Both the position numbers and the translations under genes were made by a program. The notes under the pieces were generated by a model, which worked only from the letters and a program-made list of their open reading frames with translations, was not told the origin of the DNA and ran no database searches. From GCA-002731945 sp036344135 (GTDB lineage Bacteria > Pseudomonadota > Alphaproteobacteria > MED-G09), in the NCBI GenBank assembly GCA_036344135.1, contig JAYYUG010000097.1, positions 11,687 to 75,686 on the forward strand: a stretch of 64,000 nt of DNA. Reading direction: 5' to 3'. Below, piece by piece: positions 62,446-64,000 of the stretch. Numbering within the stretch: position 1 is the stretch's first letter; each line of letters begins with the position of its first letter.

Positions 62446-62874
62446 CTACATCCGTTTAACAGATAAGAAAAAAGCTAATGCAGAAAGAGGAAGTAATACA
62501 TAAACAACTATTTGCCCAGGTGGTATAACAGGTAATGGTTTCATTGTTACCAAGACGACACCCAAAGCCTGAGCTACCATTACATATAAAAGAAAAAGAG
62601 GTATCATAGCTCTCCATCTAAAAATAATCAACCAAGCCAAAACGGCCTCTATCAAATGGTAACGGCCATAGTTTCCAAATGCGTTAATGATCGTTTGAAC
62701 CGCTCCTTCCGGATACGTTTCAATAGGAATGCCGGCAATAATACCAGATCCTCCATCTGGAGCAAAATAGTGAACGCAGCCTCGAAAAGTAAACATACAG
62801 GCTAAAAATACCAAGTAATAAAGAGAAATCTTGGAGCCTAAATAATTGTTATTGGGGCTAGGAAAAATAGTCAT
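62446..62874 (-). CDS. four-span membrane protein
   Basis: 142 residues with four hydrophobic segments: ISLYYLVFLACMFTFRG, the region YGRYHLIEAVLAWLIIF, MIPLFLLYVMVAQALGVVLV, and QIVVYVLLPLSALAFFLSV. No domain recognised; small four-helix proteins of this type resemble DoxX-like or DUF-only families. The start codon follows the SnoaL-like stop with no gap, so the two are translated together. No catalytic motif seen. Confidence 0.75.
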   Translation of the reverse strand: MTIFPSPNNNYLGSKISLYYLVFLACMFTFRGCVHYFAPDGGSGIIAGIPIETYPEGAVQTIINAFGNYGRYHLIEAVLAWLIIFRWRAMIPLFLLYVMVAQALGVVLVTMKPLPVIPPGQIVVYVLLPLSALAFFLSVKRM

Positions 62875-63285
62875 TTATTGCCATCCAAGTTGTTTATTTG
62901 CTTCTTCTGAGTTCCAAATCTTGGTCATATGATTTATTTTGTCTTCTATCAATTCCATAACGTATACGTAGTCAGTTCTCATACTGTTACCTGTTGGAGG
63001 TACTGGGCCACCTTCTTCAGAATGAGTTCCCGTAAATACAGCAAATACACTTACATGGCTTGAATCTTCGTTAGTAGAAATTGATTTGATCTTATAACCC
63101 GCGTTTGGCATTGGAGTATATATACCACTCATCCAATCAACGTAAGCCTCTAGAGTGGTAATATCTTTCAATGGATCTGCCTGGGATGAAAAGCTGGCGC
63201 TATCCGTGCAGTACTTTTTACAATCCTTCCAACCTTTTCCTTCTTCACACGCCTGAAAAAATTCCATGGCTTTTACTCTGCTCAT
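62875..63285 (-). CDS. SnoaL-like / NTF2-fold protein
   Basis: 136 residues, starting SRVKAMEFFQACEEGKGWKD, with the C-terminal DYVYVMELIEDKINHMTKIW strand, the SnoaL-like polyketide cyclase pattern. GGAGT precedes the ATG. It lies between the enoyl-CoA hydratase (15-bp gap) and the four-span membrane protein (no gap), forming a three-gene unit. A short stretch downstream of the membrane protein (62378-62400) repeats the coding end KQ-GWQ of this gene, possibly a trace of duplication. Confidence 0.75.
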   Translation of the reverse strand: MSRVKAMEFFQACEEGKGWKDCKKYCTDSASFSSQADPLKDITTLEAYVDWMSGIYTPMPNAGYKIKSISTNEDSSHVSVFAVFTGTHSEEGGPVPPTGNSMRTDYVYVMELIEDKINHMTKIWNSEEANKQLGWQ

Positions 63286-63300
63286 AATTACTCCTTTTTT

Positions 63301-64000
63301 TTATTTGAAATCCGCCAAACGCTCATTGGTATCCGCAATCTCTGGGTACTCCCGTTCGAGTTCAGCCTCCAACGCCTGGTCTATTGGCAATCCTGATTGA
63401 GCGAGATTATAAAGATCCTTAAATGCGGCAACGGATGCTTGGGAATTCGACACAATCTGTTTTGCGCGCTTGTCGACTAGCGCATCAAGGGCCTCTTTAT
63501 CCGCTACGGCTTCGTTGGCAATACCAACTCTAACTGCCTCCTTGCCAAGCACGGTACGTGCCGAAAAGGAAATTTCTTTAGCCATACGTACTCCCACAGC
63601 CTGCGTCAGAGTTTGTGACATACCCCATGTGGGACGTAGACCAAACTTTGCATGTGTATCGCCGAATTTGGTGTCGACAGTCGTAAAAATAAAGTCGCAA
63701 TGCAGAGCTATTTCCAACGCTCCAGTAAAACAAGCACCGTGCACCTTCGCAATGATTGGACAACGACTACGGCGTATAGTGTCCCAGGTCAGGGCAGCAG
63801 GTTTGTCAAAAACGTCTCCGATTTTGCCTGCCTTTGGATCAATACCTTGTAAAACCTTGAGATCGACACCAGCCGAGAAAGCCCGTCCTGCTCCCTCAAT
63901 CACAACTACCGCTATCTCTTTATCACTTTCTGTCTGTGATATGAGTATTCGGATACCATCAAGCATTTCGGGGCGAAGTGAATTCAGTTGTTCCGGCCGA
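63301..64000 (-). CDS. enoyl-CoA hydratase/isomerase, partial (N-terminus off edge)
   Basis: The frame is open to the right edge: upstream of the ATG at 63966 it reads RPEQLNSLRPE, a typical crotonase N-terminal strand, so the true start lies outside the window. About 233 residues are present. AGRAFSAGVDLKVL holds the oxyanion-hole strand; GACFTGALEIALHCDF and KFGLRPTWGM follow, as in crotonases. One counted line is about 53% GC, richer than its neighbours. It hydrates or isomerises an enoyl-CoA. Subclass (hydratase, isomerase or other) is not decidable. Confidence 0.9.
   Translation of the reverse strand, partial: RPEQLNSLRPEMLDGIRILISQTESDKEIAVVVIEGAGRAFSAGVDLKVLQGIDPKAGKIGDVFDKPAALTWDTIRRSRCPIIAKVHGACFTGALEIALHCDFIFTTVDTKFGDTHAKFGLRPTWGMSQTLTQAVGVRMAKEISFSARTVLGKEAVRVGIANEAVADKEALDALVDKRAKQIVSNSQASVAAFKDLYNLAQSGLPIDQALEAELEREYPEIADTNERLADFK

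Noticed and set aside
1..64000. tRNA, rRNA, CRISPR array, transposase, integrase or phage genes
   Set aside because: Inspection of all intergenic spaces and predicted proteins showed none; short non-coding RNAs without strong structure could still be missed by eye.

Overview
The window is gene-dense, AT-rich DNA from a bacterium, most plausibly a low-GC marine heterotrophic gammaproteobacterium of the SAR86 type. The basis is the AT-rich composition, the very short spacers, a TonB-dependent receptor, HflX, class III alcohol dehydrogenase, a Lol-type ABC system, and an unusually large stock of oxygenases and small SnoaL/NTF2-like proteins. No 16S or other taxonomic marker is present, so the placement is inference. 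I see no tRNA, rRNA, CRISPR array, insertion sequence, integrase or phage gene.

Layout. 1-5936: two tandem GPH-type transporters, an amidohydrolase, a double-cupin protein, a ferritin-like protein and a cytochrome P450. 6071-14286: a SnoaL-like protein, a TonB-dependent receptor divergent from a Rieske oxygenase, an Old-Yellow-Enzyme-type flavoprotein, and a second Rieske oxygenase translationally coupled to an 80-residue protein. 14327-16467: a minus-strand AlkB-like hydroxylase operon with a truncated haemoglobin, a [2Fe-2S] ferredoxin and a small membrane protein. It is preceded by a roughly 220-nt leader that appears able to fold into an elaborate RNA. 16760-20538: SDR, EthD-like, DUF1289, SnoaL and a Baeyer-Villiger-type monooxygenase. 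20587-27275: a six-gene minus-strand catabolic operon (MDR reductase, cupin, saccharopine-dehydrogenase-like reductase, copper amine oxidase, GST, acyl-CoA dehydrogenase). 27342-30815: a GFA-type protein, a haloalkane-dehalogenase-like hydrolase with a SnoaL partner, a fatty acid desaturase and a membrane methyltransferase.

30943-36024 is a compact plus-strand operon: a LolA-like periplasmic protein, two LolC/E-type permeases, a LolD-type ATPase and an outer-membrane beta-barrel. It looks like a dedicated envelope-spanning export system. 36110-50111 is mixed metabolism: a third Rieske oxygenase, an SDR without the usual active site, an aldo/keto reductase, a metallo-beta-lactamase-fold protein, HflX, quinone reductase, DUF2855, an exported double VOC protein, a nucleoside phosphorylase, class III ADH, and a D-glycerate-kinase-like protein with a 57-residue membrane protein. 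A decayed copy of the VOC gene tail lies across the DUF2855 gene from the intact copy.

50334-57162 is a signalling block: an orphan TonB C-terminal domain protein, a hybrid histidine kinase with two receivers, a stand-alone receiver, a DHp-REC-GGDEF protein without kinase ATPase domain, a PAS-EAL protein and a membrane-anchored hypothetical. 57340-59642 is a fourth Rieske oxygenase coupled to a cupin-like protein, in DNA visibly richer in GC than its neighbours. 59688-64000 holds a serine hydrolase, two SnoaL proteins, an exported metallo-beta-lactamase-fold hydrolase, a membrane protein and the GC-richer end of an enoyl-CoA hydratase.

Taken together the genes suggest uptake (TonB receptor, GPH transporters), oxygenation (four Rieske alpha subunits, P450, AlkB-like, BVMO), reduction and thioester chemistry (OYE, SDRs, MDRs, acyl-CoA dehydrogenase, enoyl-CoA hydratase) and detoxification (GST, class III ADH) of hydrophobic or aromatic compounds. 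Substrates cannot be read from the sequence.
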